A stretch of 8,225 bases of DNA from Moraxellaceae bacterium. Lineage in GTDB: Bacteria > Pseudomonadota > Gammaproteobacteria > Pseudomonadales > Moraxellaceae. The notes under the pieces were generated by a model. The model had not been told where the DNA came from and did no database searches. It saw only the letters and a list, made by a program, of their open reading frames with translations. The translations under genes were made by a program, and so were the position numbers. The stretch covers positions 1 to 8,225 of the forward strand of contig JAUXNL010000184.1 of assembly GCA_030684415.1 (NCBI GenBank), read 5' to 3'. Numbering within the stretch: the stretch's first letter is position 1; the number at the start of each line of letters is the position of its first letter. This document shows, one piece after another, positions 5,751 through 8,225 of the stretch.

Positions 5751-7832
5751 ATGCGCATCTCACCTCCATCTCGCATGGCCCGTGGCCACGCACCCACCGC
5801 AGCGCTGCTGCTCACGCTGACCCTGGCTGGCTGCGGAGGCGGTAGCGGCTCCAACTCAGGAGACGAAACCGCGCCGCCGCCGGGCGCGGGCGCACCCCCG
5901 CCCCAAGGTTCCGTCGTCTGCAAGGACTATGCAATGCAGGACGTACTGGTTCCGCCCAAAACCATCACCATCCGCAACAACTCCGAGGGCCAGATATACC
6001 CCGTGCTGGCCACCAGCACCAACGCCGTCAACGAATGGGTGCGCGGCTGCCAGCGCACCACCGAGGCGCTGCCCACTGAGTCGGTCTACAAGCTCTACGT
6101 CAACGATGGCGAGGGCATTGCGCCCGGCTCGGAAGTCACCATCACCCTGCCGCTGTACAGCGAACTCGGCCCCAAGCAGTACATCACCTGGTGGAACGGC
6201 GGGCGCGTGCTGCTGGCCGACCGCAACAAGCGCCTGCGCAACGACGAAGACAAGTCCATACCCACCCCCAGCGACGTGGCCTGCCAGGCGCAGGGCACGG
6301 CGTGCAAGCTGACGACCTACTCCAGCAAGGTGCAGTTCCCCGAGGATGCGTTCGCCCAGTTGTCGGAATACACCTTCGGCGATGCCGTGACGGTCGGCGG
6401 GCAGTCCTTGCCGCTGCTCAACCCCGAGAACGTGGGCTACAACATCTCCTACGTCGATCACGTCTACATGCCCGTGGCCATCGGCGTGCGGGGCAATCCC
6501 TACATCGGCTACAGCGGCTCGGCGCAGAAGTTGGGCGCCTTCCGCAGCACGCTCCGCAGTTTCCTGAATGGGCTGGGCGCGGGTTGGCCGGTCTACAACA
6601 TGAGCGAGCTGCGCCTGCCCGGCGGCTACAACATCTTCGCCCAGCGCGGCGGCTATCTGGTTGCCGATCAGGACGTGCCCGTGCAGCCGCCGGACGGCAA
6701 AAACCCACCGGTGCTCACGGTAAAAAAGTGCCTCGACAAGCAATGCACCCCCACGGAGCAGCGCGAGATGCAATGGGGCCAGTCCGTGCAGAACATCCAG
6801 GACTTATGGGGCGCCTGCGTCGATTGGGGCAGCGAGAACATCTCCCAATACACAGGCAAGCAATACCCCGCCGACTGCACCGCCCCGCAGGCGATGAAGG
6901 ACAACATGGCCCTCGTCAAGGACTTCTTCGCAGAGAATCATAAGAAGTACCGGGCCTTGTATGCCAGCGGCGCCTGCCAGGGCAGCGCTCCGCCGGAGCA
7001 CGTAGCCGAATTCAAGTACTGGGAGGCCATCAAGCACATCTACGGCTGGGTGCCCTACAACGAAGGCTGCGGCGCTGCCGCCAACAAGCTGAGCGCCACC
7101 TCAACCCATGGCCGCGACCATGCCTATGTGCAGGCCATGTACATCCAGGACTTGCAATACAACTACAAGCAGCCCGCCGTACAGGCCAATCCCCAACTCA
7201 CCATCAACCCCTACGTCAAATTGATCCATGACGACCTGGGTATGAGCGCCTACGGCTTCTCGGTGGATGACGCCGTGGGCTTCATGAGTGAGCTGGGCAA
7301 CGGCCTGGTGTTCACCGTGGGCGGCGTGCAAGGACTGGAGAACCCCAAGCCCTTCAACTACGCCGACGGCTTCTCGGTGCTGCTGGGTGCGCCCGATGTG
7401 GTACCCGACAACAAGCCGCTGCTCAAGAAGTACGGCGTGTGCGCGCTGGGCCAGGACGCCAGCGACCCGAACTGCGACAAGGACAAGCAGGACGTGACCA
7501 TGCCCGACAGCCGCAAGATCGTCGGCTTCCGCGTGGGCACCGTGCCTTCGTACCCCATGAAGGTGCGCTTCACCGACGCGCAGGACAACGTCTACACCTT
7601 GCTCGTCAAGGAGAAGTTCGCGGCCTGCACCGGCGCGCTGGCCAACTGCCCCTCCAACAGGGCGGCCATCGTGGACAACGGCGCCTGCAGCGTCGTCACC
7701 GCCCAGGGCCAGAAACACGCCAACTCCGACCGGTGGTGCCACGGCGCCAACCCCAACCAGGGCCGGGACAACGGTGAGGCGGTCGTCAAGAACTACCTGA
7801 GCTATCCGGTGCCGGTGCAGTACATGCCCTGA
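5751..7832 (+). CDS. Large cysteine-rich lipoprotein of unrecognised family
   Basis: The product has 693 residues. The signal peptide ends in the lipobox LAGC (Cys28), then a Gly/Ser/Pro-rich tether (GGGSGSNSG, APPPGAGAPPP) up to about residue 52. The N-terminal half (about 55-320) is beta-rich: TITIRNNSEGQIYPVL, then VYKLYVNDGEGIAPGSEVTI, then YITWWNGGRVLLADRN, SEYTFGDAV, YNISYVDHVYMPVAI and GGYNIFAQRGGYLVAD. I recall a similar pattern from secreted bacterial and fungal proteins of unknown function, perhaps with a thaumatin/glucanase-like sandwich, but cannot confirm it. The C-terminal half has mixed character (FKYWEAIKHIYGWVPY, TINPYVKLIHDDLG, SVDDAVGFMSELGNGLV). Sixteen cysteines besides the lipidated one suggest disulfides. 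GAGGAG at 5737-5742 is a strong ribosome binding site, and the ATG follows the previous stop by one base. Possible roles are surface carbohydrate binding or partnership with the two hydrolases upstream. Function is unknown. Confidence 0.85.
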   Translation: MRISPPSRMARGHAPTAALLLTLTLAGCGGGSGSNSGDETAPPPGAGAPPPQGSVVCKDYAMQDVLVPPKTITIRNNSEGQIYPVLATSTNAVNEWVRGCQRTTEALPTESVYKLYVNDGEGIAPGSEVTITLPLYSELGPKQYITWWNGGRVLLADRNKRLRNDEDKSIPTPSDVACQAQGTACKLTTYSSKVQFPEDAFAQLSEYTFGDAVTVGGQSLPLLNPENVGYNISYVDHVYMPVAIGVRGNPYIGYSGSAQKLGAFRSTLRSFLNGLGAGWPVYNMSELRLPGGYNIFAQRGGYLVADQDVPVQPPDGKNPPVLTVKKCLDKQCTPTEQREMQWGQSVQNIQDLWGACVDWGSENISQYTGKQYPADCTAPQAMKDNMALVKDFFAENHKKYRALYASGACQGSAPPEHVAEFKYWEAIKHIYGWVPYNEGCGAAANKLSATSTHGRDHAYVQAMYIQDLQYNYKQPAVQANPQLTINPYVKLIHDDLGMSAYGFSVDDAVGFMSELGNGLVFTVGGVQGLENPKPFNYADGFSVLLGAPDVVPDNKPLLKKYGVCALGQDASDPNCDKDKQDVTMPDSRKIVGFRVGTVPSYPMKVRFTDAQDNVYTLLVKEKFAACTGALANCPSNRAAIVDNGACSVVTAQGQKHANSDRWCHGANPNQGRDNGEAVVKNYLSYPVPVQYMP

Positions 7833-7856
7833 TTCCCTGCTATTTACAGAAACAAG

Positions 7857-7889
7857 GCTGCTTGCGCTTATGCATCAAGCGCAAGCAGC
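7857..7889 (+). repeat. Perfect 13-bp-stem inverted repeat (hairpin) between two lipoprotein genes
   Basis: GCTGCTTGCGCTT (7857-7869) and AAGCGCAAGCAGC (7877-7889) pair perfectly around ATGCATC. On the plus strand the stem is followed by TATAAAAAACGG, an A run rather than a T run, so it is not a classical rightward terminator. It could act as an mRNA stability hairpin, an attenuator or a partial terminator. I associate the sequence type (GCGCTTGCGC arms ending in GCAGCTAT) with dispersed intergenic repeats in Comamonadaceae; this is from memory. The ribosome binding site of the next gene starts about ten bases after the stem. Confidence 0.7.
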
Positions 7890-7910
7890 TATAAAAAACG
7901 GAGTATTTCC

Positions 7911-8225
7911 ATGCAGAAGAACAAGATGCCCCCCGCCATGCTGCCTACGGCATTGGCCTGCCTGCTCCTTCTGGCCAGTTGCGGCGGTGGCTCGGACGAT
8001 GCACCGCCCACCCATGCCTCGCGCTACCCCATGCTGGCCGCGCACGCTTCCATGGATGAGGAGGACTTCGACCGCTACCTGCTGACCGCAGGCAAGGGCA
8101 CCCCCATCACGCCCGAAACCACCAAGTCCCTCTCGGTTGGCTCCGGCATCAACTCGGCCCAGTCCACCTACAACCTGCGCCCCATCTTCGACCTGGGGCG
8201 GCTCAAGGAAGACGCCCGCCTGAAC
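7911..8225 (+). CDS. Lipoprotein, N-terminal 105 residues only, cut by the window end
   Basis: The frame is open from ATG 7911 to the last base, giving 105 codons with no stop. GGAG (7900-7903) lies seven bases before the start. The signal peptide ends in LASC (Cys24), followed by GGGSDD, much like the preceding lipoprotein's CGGGSG, so outer-membrane attachment is likely. The mature part continues with an acidic stretch (MDEEDFDRYLL) and then TKSLSVGSGINSAQSTYN and RPIFDLGRL. The glycine-rich VGSGINS followed by a FDL strand faintly recalls the start of MACPF-type pore-forming domains, but too little is present to assign a family. It is probably transcribed with the upstream cassette, although the hairpin in the 78-base gap may reduce read-through. 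Confidence 0.8.
   Translation, partial: MQKNKMPPAMLPTALACLLLLASCGGGSDDAPPTHASRYPMLAAHASMDEEDFDRYLLTAGKGTPITPETTKSLSVGSGINSAQSTYNLRPIFDLGRLKEDARLN

Noticed and set aside
4727..5923. A 398-codon minus-strand frame crossing the serine hydrolase and lipoprotein genes
   Set aside because: It spans two well-supported plus-strand genes and shows no domain; shadow of GC-rich coding sequence.
1..8225. CRISPR arrays, tRNA or rRNA genes, insertion sequences
   Set aside because: No spaced direct repeats, tRNA-like cloverleaf, rRNA sequence, transposase frame or terminal inverted repeats were seen on either strand.

Overview
The window is high-GC and reads like a betaproteobacterial chromosome, most likely Comamonadaceae (Acidovorax/Comamonas/Delftia-like). 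This rests on a disrupted IPTL-CTERM surface-sorting signal, GC-rich codon third positions, and an intergenic hairpin ending in GCAGCTATAAAA of a type I associate with this family. The genus is inference.

Layout. Positions 1-566 (minus strand) hold the end of a PAS-domain signalling gene that runs off the left edge. It is truncated at its N-terminus and carries an apparent one-base frameshift. Positions 567-856 are non-coding and contain two adjacent small inverted repeats. Positions 857-1855 (minus) encode an AraC-family regulator. It diverges, across about 210 bases containing an inverted repeat, from a rightward gene series that runs to the right edge.

The rightward series is: (1) a Sec-exported protein whose C-terminal IPTL-CTERM anchor is intact in the DNA but out of frame by one base; (2) a Tat-exported alpha/beta hydrolase of FrsA/pseudooxynicotine-hydrolase type; (3) a lipoprotein serine hydrolase of the class C beta-lactamase/DD-peptidase fold; (4) a 693-residue, cysteine-rich lipoprotein of no family I can name; (5) the first 105 residues of a further lipoprotein, cut by the window end. 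Genes 2, 3 and 4 are almost contiguous (gaps of 2 and 1 bases), and gene 1 would end 13 bases before gene 2 if its frame were restored. Gene 5 follows 78 bases later, behind a perfect 13-bp-stem hairpin.

How they may work together. Every product of the rightward series has an export signal: Sec plus IPTL anchor, Tat, and three lipoboxes. The cassette therefore looks like a cell-envelope or surface-displayed module with two hydrolases, probably controlled by the divergent AraC regulator. The substrate cannot be read from the sequence. The two large unknown lipoproteins are the most novel content.
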